Source: Siniperca chuatsi (Eukaryota; Chordata; Actinopteri; Centrarchiformes; Sinipercidae). Taken from it: a stretch of DNA of 64,000 bases. A model generated the notes under the pieces. It searched no databases and had not been told where the DNA came from. It saw only the letters and a list, made by a program, of their open reading frames with translations. Positions 11,443-26,453 of this stretch are shown here, piece after piece; position 1 is the first letter of the stretch, and each line of letters opens with the position of its first letter. A program made the position numbers and the translations under genes. The stretch lies in NCBI RefSeq assembly GCF_020085105.1, contig NC_058052.1:27764233-27828232 (forward strand), given 5' to 3'.

Positions 11443-13854
11443 CTGAAGAATCTAAAAGAGTGAACATGAGTACAAACACACAGATGATAACCTCTTTCAT
11501 CTTCAACACATCTGTGTGTCGAGTTCAGATTACACGTCGTTTTACTTCAACACTAAACACACGTAGACAACAGCTGATTTACTCCATTTTGTCCAGGGAG
11601 GATTATTACTGACCACGGATTCTGATGCATGTTTACTTTATAATTTATAGTTGTGTAACACTATAATAATGTTTAATTTCTAGTTGTGGTGTTTAAGAAA
11701 CATTTGTAATTAACTGACATGACGACAAACATTCAGATAGTGTATCATGTGCATTAATACTGGAACAAAAACTTAGAAATCCACTGGATCAATCTAAAAA
11801 TATCTGGATTATCCTCAAAAACAAAAAACCTTGATAGCAACATGCTGAATTTATTTTAACACGCGAGGAAATTTCTGTGTAATTTTTAAATTTTGGTAAA
11901 ACAGACGCTTGATTTTAAACTTGCTTTTGGATAAAAGTAATTTTAAATCAAACATTGTTTGTAGTGTTTTGAAAGTAACTCCCAATTTTAATAGCAAAGT
12001 GTTTTCCACATGCTGACTGAGGATTTTTGGGTGGCGAATGGATACCATTGTTGTCTAAGAACCATGTAACTCCAATTTTGGCCATTTTCAAGTTCAACTT
12101 AAAGGTCGAGAATAGTAATTGGCTCATGGATCCTGAGAAGGATTATTAATCCATAACTGAAAATTGTGATGACAGTTTGGAGATAAAAGGTTTTCAACCC
12201 TCCGCAACGATAAGACACTCTTCACTCTGTTGAGAAGTAACACGTTGAAACTTGTCGCTCACAGATGTGTTGAAAATAATAAGAAATCAACCACAGAGTC
12301 ACACTGGTCACATCAGTCCGTCCGGTTTGTGCTATGCTACCAGAGTGAGAGATTAATAGAAGTCTGGAGTCTTCTTGCAGAGTAAACGGTTACTGCTAAT
12401 ACATAATAATAATAATAATTACCAGTCACCTTCGAAAGCTGTGAGCTGAAATAAATCAGGAAGTGCTGCTCGTAACTGAGGAACCAATGTGGGTTAAAAA
12501 AAAAAAAAAAAAAACTCGCAGATTTTCACCTTTAACTGCTCTTTCATAGCCTTGAAGGACCTGCGCTGAATGATGCATGTGTTGAATATGTGACTTCACG
12601 GTTAATGGGACAGCAACTGTATGAAATCATGCTGCTTCCAACAGCTCTCCTGCTGACTCAGTCTGGGGGAAACCGTTTGGAATCGAACCTAATTCCCAGT
12701 CTTTGTCTTTTGTTGTCAAGTGCTTAATTAACACTTTGGGAAGTCAACTGAGGAAGTGTTGTGTGTTTTTCAAAATAAAACTTACAAAAACAGCTGAGAA
12801 GACTGTGAGGCTGTCCGTTACTGGAAGGTATGAGATCATTTGTAGGAGTTTCTGCAGTTTCCACACTGCCTGAAGGAACGTGAAGCGAACACATAAATAT
12901 ATCTCCTCCACTGAATCCAAACCACTTCTTTGAGCGATTCAGTGAACACAGCGTTTGGCAGTTCATACAAACATCAACACATACAATGCAGCTGGGTGGT
13001 GAGTTTTCCCCCCAAAACACTGACGCCAGCCGGGTTGTCGACCTGGACACAGACTGGCTTCTGGTTGGTTGATGTACAACAACAAACCCTTATTTCTGGT
13101 GCGACACTGGTACGATGCAGAAAAACTCAGAAGCAGCAACCTGGAGGAAAAGCTCGGCTGAGAGACGCGGTTTAACTTTCCCTCTACACCCCTCGCCGTC
13201 TTCTCAAAGTATTAATACGTGTTACTCTGCTGGCAATTAATTTCCATTTTATCGCTGTACACAACAGCAGTGACAAAATCTGTGTTAAGTAATCGCTCAA
13301 GGTCTTGTTGCTCTTTCCTTCAGCGGTGTTTTTCTTTTTGGTTTGTTTGAAAATAAAATGATGAAGAGGAACTGGGTAGTTATCATTACTTAATAACTAG
13401 TTAAACTAAAAAAAAGGAACTTAAAAATATAATGTAGGAATAAACTCCCTAACTGCCTCATCTCTTGTCTCGTTTCCTTCTACCACCTCCTCTTCCTCTC
13501 CCTTCCTCCAGGGTTGCTCGTTGTCACCAGTGAGTTTCCTGCTTTAACAACTGAAGCAAGCTGCAGTCCACACGGTGGTTGACACTGTAAGAACACTACA
13601 AAGAGGCTGCTTGGTCCACATTTTTAAGGCCTGCTCATTTGCTGGTGAGTAAGTGGAAAGTATTCATCAGTAGTGTGTGTGTGTGGGTGTATAGTTATCG
13701 AGAGGTAGGGATGAAATGGAGCTGAATGTTACATTTATAGTGTGTGGTAAATCAAAGGAGTGTTAAACACAAAGTGTACAAAGTGACAGAGCGGAGACGG
13801 AGGTGATGTAAAGCACTTCAGCAGGCCGCGAGACCTGACAGGGCAACATACGGT
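11443..13854. other. gene-free DNA
   Basis: There is no convincing gene. A very small acceptor-plus-frame (13090-13140, minus, about 16 codons) was considered and rejected. A poly(A) run lies near 12495-12513 and a short (AAT)n near 12404. Confidence 0.5.
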
Positions 13855-14405
13855 CGCAACTAAATAATTTCATTATCCATTAATCTGCCGATAATTTTCT
13901 CAATTAATGGATTCATTTTCTGTTAATCGACTAATTGTTTCAGCTCTATAAACGACAGACAATCACAAAACAGCCTCTCAAATGTGAACACTTGCTGGGG
14001 TTTTTAGACTTCTATGACAGTAAACTGAATATCGTTGGTTTTTGGACTGTTGGTCGAACGAAACAACCAATTTCCAGACATCACTGTGTGCTCTTGTAAT
14101 GGACATTCTTCACTGTTTTCTAACATATTTTAGAGCAAACAATTAATCAGCAGATTAATCGAAAATGGCAATAATCGTTAGTTTTAGCCCTAATTGTTTT
14201 ATCTATAAAATAATCAGAAAATATTAAATGTCCAATTTCACAGAGCCCAGGATGACTGGAAATTTCTTGTTTTGTCTGACCAACAGTCCAAAACTCAATT
14301 TCCAATAATATAAAGAAAAATGTCACATTTAAGAAGCTGGATTCAGAGGATGTTTGAGTCCCGATTAATCAATGTTCAAATAACTGATGAATCGTTTCAG
14401 CTCGA
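13855..14405. mobile_element. degenerate teleost MITE ('GATTAATCGA' type), two part copies
   Basis: The text matches the common palindromic teleost element whose ends read CAACTAA..ATTAATC and whose core reads TTGTCTGACCAACAGTCC and AAGAAGCTGGA. Two degenerate halves lie end to end. Related copies are at 30243-30530 and, in reverse, 30733-31075 within tbc1d12 intron 1. Confidence 0.65.
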
Positions 14406-16514
14406 GTTATGTGTCTGCAATTTGCAGTTAAGCCAATAAACAGTGGGGGGCAGTATATTGGATGTGAAGTAAGTTCAGCAGCAGACTGAACAAAACAACA
14501 GAAAGTTTGGAAGAGTTGTGTTTAGCCAAACCTGAAGTTCTAGAGGAAGATATTCTGGTCTCGACACATACGTGCTGTTAAAATAAAGTATATAAGCACT
14601 CTCCCGTGGTAAGTAAAAAATACTAATAAAAAAAAACGCCTGCACATGTTCTAGCATCTTTATACGAGGAAGTGAAAATGCTTAAGAGTTGTTCGTCAAC
14701 ATGAACCTCCAGTCTGCTGCTGAAATTTATTCTTGCCATTTCACAGGCGATGAAACAAGCGAGAAAAGTTCTGCTGCAAAGAATAACAAGCTTCATTCTC
14801 AAGCCAACACTAGTATACGCTAAAAGCCAAGCCAGTACTGTTGCTCCAGTATTTGCATGATGTTTCTATCTAATCTACTCTAATTGGCAATCTTGGTCGT
14901 CTAGTTTAATTCCCTCTCACCACTGACCGAGGAAACAATGAGGCACTTAATGCCCCGTTAATTTAGTTGACTTTGAACTCGCTCTGTGTAGTTTCACACC
15001 TCTAAAAGCCAGTGTTGATGTAGCTTCAGTGCTGCATTTATAAAGTGCTCTCAGGGTAAATCTGGTCCTTGAAACACTGAAGAAAACTGTGATGGCCCCA
15101 CACTCCTACATTTACTGTTGGCTCACTGTGGTTCCGCAGGATTATGGATCATTTTGACCCAAACAACATTATCAAAAGCTGACATTTCTGTCTTTTCAGC
15201 TCCGTTGGACATGAATCCACATTTCGTGAATTCATGTTGATGACTTACAAGCAGAGCTAACTGTGATAAATAGGATACAGACCAGAATCTCTACCAGATG
15301 TTTTCTTTTTTACTCTAAAACATCAAACGATCTGTCTGGTTAAACACCAACAGTGACTGAATTTCTACATCCACAATCACTCATTTTCTGCATTTATACC
15401 CCCTAAACAGTTAAATTTTTATATCCAGAATGACGTTTTAAAGTATTTAACACATGTAGAAAAGACTTTTTGACTTGAGCCCCACGGAATAATTAATTTC
15501 CTGTAAAAACATCAAAATATTTAGTCATATCCTGCTTGTACTTAATTAGGATCTCTGAGATGTATATTATTTGATTCATAAGTAATGATCAGAAACACTA
15601 CATTGTACAAAATGATTTCCCAATTTCCCCAAGCTTTTTTCTGTGTTTAGTTTCCAAACTTCCCATGTTCAGGTTTTTTTTTTGCCTACATATGAACATT
15701 TTAAAAAGCTAAGAGGTTAAAGTGGGAGGCTACAACCAGTATATTAGCATCAGCCATGCTACTGCAGATTCCCATCATTTTTAGCTCCAGAGGCCTGGTT
15801 CAAGCTAAAAATGCAGCAAATGAATAATAGTGTGAAGTTAAAACCCTAAGGACCTACATTAATAATTAAACCACAGAGGTCATTTTGAAGCCTTTAGAAA
15901 ATCATTAGCACCGAAAATTAGAATTTGAGTCTTTGAGAATTACACAGGGCGTAATGCTCGGTGTTAGTGGTGTTTGTGTCCCACCATGGAGGCAGAATTA
16001 CCACAGGCCATTTAGTGAGTTTTCCCTCCCAGCCGGCAGGGGAAATAACATATAATATTATGTGAAAGTCAGTTTTAATGTTCCAGCTTCAGTAGGCTGG
16101 TAAAATAATGACACTGCTGCTGAAACAACCAGTTGCTTCTCCAACGTATAATCTGTCTGGTGAAATACTGACAATGGCTGCTGAAGTTTAGAATTAACCA
16201 ACCGCTTTGGGTTCCAACACTGATTTCAGGAAACGCTGGAGCCGCTTCTCTCTTCTCCTGACCTGATGCAACGGCTCGTTCGGCCTCTGACATCAGCTTC
16301 CATCTTCATGGCTGGCTAGTGTTCACTTCAAGCTTCGTAGCTACGCCACTGGAGTGAGAGTTTAGCGCCAGGCTACGTAGCTTCAAGCTTCACAGCTAGC
16401 CTCTGATGTTAGCTTCAGTGCTGACATGGCGAGCTAGCACGAGCTTCAACCTTCACAGCTCGCGTATGACATTAGTTTGAAGAAAGGTGGCATTAGCGTC
16501 AAGGTTAGCTAGTG
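14406..16514. other. tbc1d12 3' flank, probable 3' UTR near its right edge
   Basis: There is no other exon. The part next to the tbc1d12 stop (16300-16514) consists of degenerate repeats of AGCTTCAAGCTTC and GCTAGC words. An ATTAAA-type signal on the minus strand lies near 16074-16079, about 440 bp past the stop, and could end a short transcript. No canonical AATAAA is close by. Confidence 0.45.
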
Positions 16515-19500
16515 TTAGCTTCTCAAAGCCGGGCTGGTGTTTTTGTCGATCTCTTTATTTCCATCCTTCATCAAAGCAGAAAACACCTGAGAGAGAAAAC
16601 AGAGAAAATGAATTGTTAAAACATTATTATTTAAAACAGTGTTTTCAGAATATCAGACAAGCCAGAGACACATTCACTAACTTTGCCCTGAACGCTGAGT
16701 GTGATACTGACCTGAGCCCAGCGGCGGTTTCTGCTGACCATGTGTGTGTTGGCCATGGCGGTGAAGAGTGTGTGTGACTGCAGGTCCTCCGGCAGGCGGG
16801 TTAGGAACTGAGCGATGTGGATGAAGTCCATCTGGAGCAGGACATCCTCGAACAGACGCAGGATACCCAGCCCCGTCCGAAACAAACTCTCCTCTCCGTC
16901 CCGACAAAAGACGTCCCACACCCGGCACGCCACGTCCAGAGGGAGGGACTTACTGTAGAGGGTGAAGATCCTGGACAGAGACAGACAAAAACATACTTTG
17001 TAAAATATGGAAATGTATGAAAACAAAACTCTCATTCAAGGTAGGTACGTTTATTTTGAGTGTATAATCGTAAAGTGTCACTTTAAATTTAAAAAAACAA
17101 GATTTCCCAAGCTTTTGGTCGCTCAGGTCTTTACTATCGGCTCTCTGGGGTTTTGCTTTAATGCTTCATGTGAGGTGAAATCTTTTCAACTCGAGGTGTT
17201 TTTACACTGCCACGACTGAATCTGTTTGCCTCAAATCAAGTATTTTCCTTTCACTTTGTATGCATTCATGCCACGTTTGAATTACAGTTCCTCATGTGCC
17301 TTCATTTTTAATACTCTATCTGTGATGTTACCGTGTTCTCAGGTCTCTGCTATCAACACAGTTTACTGCTTCTAAGCCATGAGCAAATCCTTAAAGAGCA
17401 AAGATGTTCTGCCTCATATACTGTATGGACATTGTCGTTCACAAACAATCTTTTAATACTCGGAAACGTTGAATTTTGTTTGTCTGAAAACTGCCAGTTT
17501 CAAACTTCATAGTGCCAATATTTAACTGGAGGGTTGTCGATTGCCCTTTTAAACATCAACTGTGTATTGCAAAGACAATTTAAAAGAGAGTATTTAATAA
17601 CTCACCAGTCGATCAGATAGAGGTCAGGGGTCAGGTTGTTGGTTTGGAAGTGGCTGAAGAGACGAGGCAGATTCTCCTCAAAGAAAACCTCAAAGGCTGC
17701 AAAATACTTCAACATCTGACAGGCAGAGAGCGTGAAGAGAAGATGAAGGAGGGGGTCAAAAGTAAACAAATGAAGTAACGTGAATAACAGTTATTGTGTG
17801 TGTGTGTGTGTGTGTGTGTACCAGTTCGTGGTCGACTCTGAAGAAGGCCATCTGACAGGGTTTATTGAGCAGGTTGGCGAAGGTGATGAAGGCTTCGGCC
17901 TCCTCCAGGTTGAGGATCAGAACAGCAGCGATGAAGGACATGCCCTGGACCTGAAACACCACAAACACAGACGCCAGATCAGCGTGAGAGAAGGACTGTG
18001 TGTGTGGATTAATGTGTGTTTTTGTAGTAAACCCACTTGGTACTTATTTTATTTCCTGACCTGTATTATAGTGTATTATATTTTTTGCTTAGTGCTTCTC
18101 TCCCTGTGTGTACTGACGTGACAGTGAGCTGCTGTAGCAAAAGAGTTTCCCCTCGGGGATCAATAAAGTCTTTCTGATTCTGAAGGACGACCTCTTTAAT
18201 TTAAGATGATGTTCAGTTTTTAAATACTGACTCGATTCCCATTGGAAAACTGTGTATATTCAAGATGGCATACAACTGTCACCTGCTGCTTCTGAGTTAG
18301 TCCTCTTTCTTTTATACTTTTTAAAAAAATTTTTTGAGGATTCAACAAAACACACGGTATTTCTTTTCAAGTAAGCAATTTCAAAGTCCATCTTGCATTT
18401 TTTTATGAGAGAAGAACAGAAATTACAGTTGAAGTGGGTCCTAACTGAGATTCAAAGACACGTATTGTGACCATTTCAACAACATGCTGAATTAAATATG
18501 ATTTGGGCTACATATCAAACCTTGATACTCCTTTGAAAGTCAGCATCAGATGTCTTATCAAATAATAAGTAAACAAGATTATGAATCAGACCAATTTTGC
18601 TGATTTTTTTTTTTGGACTATTTTTCTTCTCTTCTTGTACGGCTGCTTGTGTTTAGACAAGATTTAAAGGTGCTACTGATAACATCCAGCCACTGGATGA
18701 CGCACTCCCCCTCCCCCCTCCCATTCCACTGCAGTGGTTGCCAGTTTGTTGCACAACCTGCTTATTTCATGGTCGAGTGAGTGAGACTCAGACTCACTCA
18801 TATCAAGTGATGAATCTTTCGTGATAGAGTAATGAATTCATTTTGCAACATACATTAGCTATAGATTAGGTTACTTTGTGCGGTGGTGTTTCATGTAATG
18901 TTGTCTATGGTAATCTTAGCATATGGCTAGCTTTAGCTAACCCTTTCTCTTTTTTCTTTCTTACACAATAAGACATTAGGTAAATATTTACATTTTAATC
19001 CGATCAAAGAGTACAGTACATTGTAGGGACGCTATTAAAACCCACAGCGCTCGACATTACCGCGACGGTAAAAGTTGACGTTAGCCCTGCATAAACTTCG
19101 GTTATGTCGGACCCTGGCCCACTTCTAAATCCCCTCTGATACACATCTTCATTATAACGTTACCTTGTTTGAGGGAACTATAAGTAGTTATTAGTTAAGG
19201 TTTAAAGGACTTTGACTGTCGGTAGTTGTTGTTTATTTTGTTTAAATATGCAGAACTGTAATTTTATGGGTTGTTATTGTTCAGACGATTAAGCTAAGAT
19301 AGCTAATACATGCTAACGTCAGTGTCTGTTTTTTCCAACACTAACTGGCAACTTCACCACGTGTGACACATTTTGGACCCGTCAGAATTTTTAAAATGAT
19401 TAATTCACAATCATAATTTATTTTTTTAGGAAAAGTGATACTCCTATTCCGCACCTTTCTAAAAGCTCTGTGGATGTTTTGTTTTTTTAAATATTCGTCT

Positions 19501-20524
19501 ACATAAAAATGTTAATATAACCTTTTAACATCTGAGAATTTTGGCTTATTTTGTTAAATGAAGAAAACTTTACTTAATGCTTTTTGTTTCCACGTTGAAC
19601 AGAAACCAGTGTGGATATGTGACAGCTGAAATAAACTGAAACCATTTTATTATTGAAACAATACCCGTCCCTAAATATTAGACACCAAATGTCACAATGT
19701 GAGGAGACAACCATGAAGAAACCACTTCAAACCCCGCAGGATATAATCTAATACAGCGCTGAAACTAGTCCGTAAATTCAATTCTGTCTGTAAACAACTA
19801 AATATTAACTTAGCGCTTTGAGGGTGGAATAAAAAGCATACTCACGTAGCCAATGTCGGGTCTGTAACAGGTGTAAGCCCCCAGTACACTGTGGAGGAGG
19901 TCGTGGTAGGGACCGCCCTGCAGAAAGAGCGTTAAGATTAATAGACAGACAGGTGGAGGAGGAGAGGGATGAATGGAGGGCAGATTCATACGAAGTAAGA
20001 AAGAAAAACAGAGTGAAGGTGGAGGTAGATGAGACAAAACTGCACAGAAAAAGAGAAGAAAGGGATCGGGAAAGATTACGTATCGGTGATAATTATTTGT
20101 TTTCCCTGTTTGAGTTTTCAAACATCATAGATTAATAATGCAATGCTACGTGGTAGCTGAATGAAGCTCTGTCGCCACACCTTCACTTCAGCACGTCAGT
20201 GCACCACCAGGAAGGATTCAAAGCTCACTCTGCAATTTTACTCTAAAATTAAGTGTGTCTAACAAAAAACTGTGCAGATGTGTGTTTCATTGTGACTCAT
20301 TAGCTATGCTGACAAAGTTTCAAGTCTCTGCGAGCTGATTCTGAAACCAATGGGATGCTGAAAGGTAGGAAAAACCCATTTAAAAATGACAGCGCCACTT
20401 TCAAGAATTGGGAAATGGTTGTCAGTAATGTAAGTTGTAAGCACAAAGGATTTACTGGGCTAATTTTGCCAATCCACTGGTATGTTATGGTGACGACCAA
20501 CACAAAATGTCATAGAAATACAAG

Positions 20525-20569
<45 letters not shown>

Positions 20570-21936
20570 CTTCCTGCAGACAGCTGAAACACAACACCTG
20601 TTACAGATCTGTTACCTTCTGGAAGATGAAGAGAGAGGGGAATGTTCTGGAAATGTCCAGTTTGATGAGGTCCAGACTGGACTCTCTGTCAGCCAGAGAC
20701 GCCCCTTCTAACAGAAAAACACACAAGAGGAAAGTGTCGACATGTTATTTCAGTTTAGACGGTCGTTTATGTTTTTAACTTTTATTTCATGGTACATTTT
20801 CAGTTGACTGTTAGACAGCAGAGGCTCGTTTCAGACCATGAATATTCAAACATTTTAATGTACAGTGACTTGTTTGAGTATTTAGGGCTCAGGCTGGTGT
20901 TGTGTCGTACCACTCTCACTGTCATTGACTGAACTGGTTTCACTGTAACTCCTCCACTTCTCTTTGGCTCTGGACAGGAAGATCTCATACAGCTCTGCAC
21001 AAAGAGAAAATAAACACATCAAGATTGTAAGTGTTAAGTGGAAAAATATATATATCAGGTTTTAACTTTGACATGTGACACAGAAAAGATCAGAAAAATG
21101 TGCCTGGCTGTCATACAGCTCCAAGACAGACAGAGAGGGATTCACAGCAATGGCAACAATATATAACATTTCAATTAATTTATTTTTATGGATAAGTCTG
21201 GTTCTTTTGTCAACAAATCGCATGAAAAGACCAACAGTGTGTTAGTCCGCCTCGCAATACTTTCTGACTTCCTGTCTGTGGCTCTCAGCTACGAGCCCAT
21301 TGGCTCCTACTGAAGTCATGAATCTTTAAAAACAGCTCACAGATATACAGTTAAATGTTTTTTAAAAAGGCTCAGTAATTTCCTAAAGCAGCTGCTCGCT
21401 GTAGTTTTTATCAGACTAACAGGAGGAAACAGTGCGTTTGTTGGGGACTATTTTCAGCGGCGGATGAATCCACATGTGGTGCTGTAGTGAGTGTTTGGGG
21501 CAGCAGGACGGTGTGTGTGGGGCTGAGGCAGAATAAACTACAGTGTGTGTGTTCATGGTGATGAAGGAGCACGTCACCCAGTGCAGCAGAGCGGCTCACT
21601 GATGTGTTTTTAATAGTTTTTGGACAACGATGGAGGCTGTGGCTCAGAGGTGCAGCGGTGGCCTAAAGGTTAGAGAAGCGAGCTTGTGACCGGAAGGTTG
21701 TCGGATTTATCAGGCTTTGATACACACACAGTACTTGTTAGTTGATACATTCAGTGTCTGCACATAAGATCTGGTGACAGTAAGAAAATGCAGAACCACT
21801 ACAAATGTATTTAATGTGTGTGTTTGTACCTGGCGTGATGTTGAGCTCGTTGCCGATGGCGAGGCTCCATACTCTTCCTCTGACACTGGGAGGAAGCCCC
21901 TGCCACCAGAGCTCCCTGACCCGCCTCGTTCCCTTC

Positions 21937-21983
<47 letters not shown>

Positions 21984-22425
21984 GAGCTAAATAAAGAAGC
22001 TGCACAGACAGTGCGTATACGACACACACAGAGCTTTGGAGACGTACATGGTGTCCCAGTGGGGCAGGATCTCGTTGTTCCAGATGACCATGGCGTTGGA
22101 GATGCTGTCCTCCTGTCTGTGTCTCTCCTTCATCTGACGCTTCTTCCTCTGGGCTTCCTTCATCTCTGACGGAGAGACAGATAGAGATTCAGAGTTTTGC
22201 TTACACTAAGTCTTTGGTCTTCCTGTTGACTAACTTTGTCCCTGCTGGCCACTGTGTATCTGTCTGAGCCAATCAAATCAAAGCAGAACAATGACTCTGC
22301 ATCAAACAACTTGTGAAAAATGTTTCCACCAATAAAAATTGTTCTTGCCAACAAACTCTTTGCTGTGTTTTTGGGCAAGTGAGGTAAAGAGGTCATTTTA
22401 GACATTGGTTACAATTAGCTTTTGA

Positions 22426-22462
<37 letters not shown>

Positions 22463-24809
22463 TACCTCTCCTCTTGGCTCCTGCCACCATCTCCTCGTAC
22501 TCCATTTTGTGTCTCTGAGTTTCCTCCATAGATTTGGCAGGTAGGTTCCTGACGGACAGAGAGTCAGACAGACAGACAGTTTGCACTTCCTGTCAGGTGT
22601 TCAGCCACACACAGTGACTCTGGCTGCGTTCGGCATTGCATACTAACGTACTAGTCATACTAAGTATGATGTCAAATTGAGTATGTAGTGCATTCCAACT
22701 GCATAGTATGTGGATTTTGTGTACGTGAGAAATGACCAGATGTATACTAGATTAGCAAGAATTTCTGAGTATGCGCCCTGAGCTTACTGGACATACTCAA
22801 CCGCTGTCTTCAGACTGCGCACTGGCGATCATGTGACGCAGTCTGCTTGAGTATACTTCAGCGTGAACAGTCTGCTGGTAATGGCATACTTAATCATTTA
22901 GTAGGCAGCATGTAGTACACACTGACTGAGTATGTAGTTCGTTAGTATGCGATTGAACACAGCCTGTGTGTCACAGTGATTTCTCTTCATCCTGCAGGCG
23001 GCAGAGGCTCTCTTTGGATTTAGGTAACAACATGGCCTCTGGCGTCACCCTCAGGAAAAACTTTTTACCCCACTAGAGGGAAGAATATAAGAACAGCAAA
23101 GATTTTAAATATTTTCAGCAGTACAGCTTCAGGGGGGCTGCTTGTGAACCTGTTTTGTTGTAGTCAGGGTGTAAAAGTATATGACACGTCTTATAGACAT
23201 CATGGAACACTGAAAACCGTCAATGAAACCCAGCATAATGCTGACAATGACATTAATTATAATAATAATAGCGAGGTACATATTTGTTTATATTTGTTTG
23301 TATCCCAGTTAAAAATATTAATTAGTATCAAAGTATCAATAAAATGTAAAATCAATATGAAACCACTACCAGTCCCATTTTCTCGGACTGGACCAGTGAA
23401 AGATGATACTTGAGCTAAATGCGTGTCTGTCTGGTACTCACGCTGGCCGGTCCTCCAGGATGAGAGCTGTGGTGGAAAGAGGCTCAAACTCCAGGTTCTT
23501 CCTCCTCCCTGCAGCCAGGGGAAGCTGAGGACACGAGGACACATCGGAGTCCTGCTGCTGCTCCTCCTGTGGACACTAAACAAAGAAAGAGGCTGTTACA
23601 GAGAGATGAAATCCTGCCTCTCTCGTAGTCAGATTATGTTCCACTGGCTTCTGTAACTTTCTCTTAGAGGGTTTCTTTCACCTGTCGTTCTGAAAAGCTC
23701 AAACATTCCTGAAGTTTTCTGTCTATATTCGAAGATAATTTGGTATCTACTGCTGTACTGGACAGTAAAATGTGTAACACCTCATTTTAATAAAGATTTT
23801 TCTTTAAATATCATTCAACAGCTAACAGTCCCATGACTCAGCCTCTGGACTGGCTGTTTACAAAGCAATTATTTTATCTTCATTATAATTACAAGCAAAA
23901 TGCCAAGTGTCTCATCCATCCCAGAAAAGCAATCTTAAATATCTAAATGAGCCGAAAACAATAAAATACTGGAGCCTGACAAATATTAGTGGCCAACATC
24001 TGGTTATCATAGATAAATCCATATCAGCATGCAAAAAGCAGCAGACTGCAGTAATAAATGTTTTTATTCAGAATTTACATGTATATTTGACTTTCATTTT
24101 TCACAATTCAAGTTTTATATATTTGATAAAAGCAGCTTACCAAAAGGTCCATCGTTTGTGTCACATGGTCTTCCTCAGCAGATGGAGCTTATCCAGTTGC
24201 CATGGCATTGTAGATGTTCAAATCGCCATATGTTCTAAGCACTGAACTTTCAATCTTGACATGGACAAGAACTCTTTCAAGTGCTCAGAAAAATGTTGTT
24301 TTTTTAAACATTTACAGTTCCATGACAACTGGGCAAACTGCATCTGCTGAGGAAGATCGTGTGATGCGAAGCTACTGATGTGATAAGAGAAGTTCTGTTT
24401 AAAAGGTCAAGAAAGAACTTTTATATAATGTTGTATATTTACTTTATAGTTTGTCATCTTTGTTAATAAAGTTTTACTATAAAATATGTTTACTCAGACA
24501 TATCTTTGCCATAAAATGATGTAAATGCTAACAATAGAGATACACACACGCTCACAAACAGAGCGATTGTTCATCAGCTTCAGCACAGAGAGAAGACGTT
24601 GGTTTGTTGGAGGAAAGGCTCAGCAGAAAGAATCACTGAGTCTGAATAAATCTGTGCGTGTGTGTGTGTGCACTCACACTTGCTACCAATCATGTATGTG
24701 GTTGTTTCCTATCTAGGCTGCTTAATAAATGTCTGCTTAACACATGTTTGTGTGCATGTTGTGTGAACGTGTGTACTTGCATATTTGAGGTCTAACAGTC
24801 AAACCAATG

Positions 24810-24893
<84 letters not shown>

Positions 24894-26413
24894 AGCCTTC
24901 ACAATAAACAGTTCATTCACAGGAGCAGGGCAGCTGCGGGTCAACAAGACAACAAGCCTTTTATAAACTGATTTCTGAGCATCACCAGCAGAGGGAGACA
25001 GAGTCCCCCTTCTGACTCTGAAGCTGGAAAATTCAACTGGTGCTGCTCTGTCATCAGTTTCACTAGGAAGTGAAAGTCTATGTATAAAAATCATGTGACT
25101 GATTCAGTGATGTCCCACTAAACAAAGCTGCTCTGTATCATTTGCAGAGCGCCAGTAAAAATACTGTAAACGTCCTGTAAAGATTTCAGCGCTCACGATG
25201 ACGGCAGATGGTGGAAGGCAAAAGGAAAAATCACTTCTAATATTTCTGTCCCATTTATGTGGCCATTAAGTGATTAAGTAACATCATTAAAAATAACACC
25301 ACAACAAAATTGAGCGGATGGTGATATCCTGAAAACAATCTACATAAGATTCAATGGTTTTTACAATTAAATCTGCAACATTCAAAACTATTACTTCTTC
25401 TGGTTTCAGACTTTCCAGCAGATTTTAAAACGTGGCTGCAGGGATTAGAGCATTAGTGAGGTCCAACACTGATGTTGGGTGATCAGGTCACCCCTACCCC
25501 AGAGCAAAAGTACAATCTATAGAGTTTATTACATTTAGGGCAGGATCAGTAGTAGATGTTAGCAGAGGACTCACATTAAGATGCAAAAAGTGTGCAAACT
25601 GCAGGAATGATACTCCTCAAATCATAGATGGTGATAATGAGGATTACAACACAGGATTGTCATTTTGGCAGTAATCCCTGGTTGTCCACAAACTGAATTC
25701 AAAGGAAACAGTTCGAATTAAGTCAGTCCTCCTCCTCCTCCTCCTCCTCCTCCTCAGTTTTGTGTCTGACGTGTCAACCAACTGAAGCCAGACCACATCT
25801 GGCTGGCTCCTTTCTTGATGAATCATCCGACTCTGGCTGCCATCATGTGAGCTGAGCGAGCGCAAAGGCCAACGGCTGTCGGGCAGCTCGCTGTTAGCAG
25901 TGTTAGCTCTCAGTCTGTCTCTTCTGCCTTCACACTGCACAGTAAGGTCAGAGGTCCACCCTGGAGCTGGAATAACGATAGCAGGGATTTGGCGTCTTGC
26001 TCAGTGGTACTTCAGCAAGATGGGATTGTGCCAAGGCCTCCAGCTGAGGGATGACTGAACTAACGATTGTTCGGTGTGTGACACAGCTGCTTCCTGACAC
26101 TTTTCAGTGTTTGTCTGGTGTGAAAATTAAACATCTTCTAATTAAATTCAATCAGAGGGAATGAAGCCGCTGCTGCAGTGTGTGTGTGTGTGTGTGTGTC
26201 CAGGATACCACCTGCTCTAGTTGACAGGAGAGGAACAGCTGTTAGTGTTTGAGTGTGTGTGTGTGTGTGTGTGTCATTGCTGGCAGGGCCTTATACAACT
26301 CATCAAGAGGGGGATTGTGTGTGTGTGTAGGGGTGAGGCGGGGGGGTGAGGGGGTAATAACCTGCTTCCTCAGCTGCTGGCTGTGTGTGGAAGTTGCCTA
26401 GCGACCACATACA

Positions 26414-26453
<40 letters not shown>

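Noticed and set aside
13090..13140. Minus-strand acceptor with a 16-codon frame (VAASEFFCIVPVSHQK)
   Set aside because: It is too short to judge, no partner exon was found and no poly(A) signal is close by.
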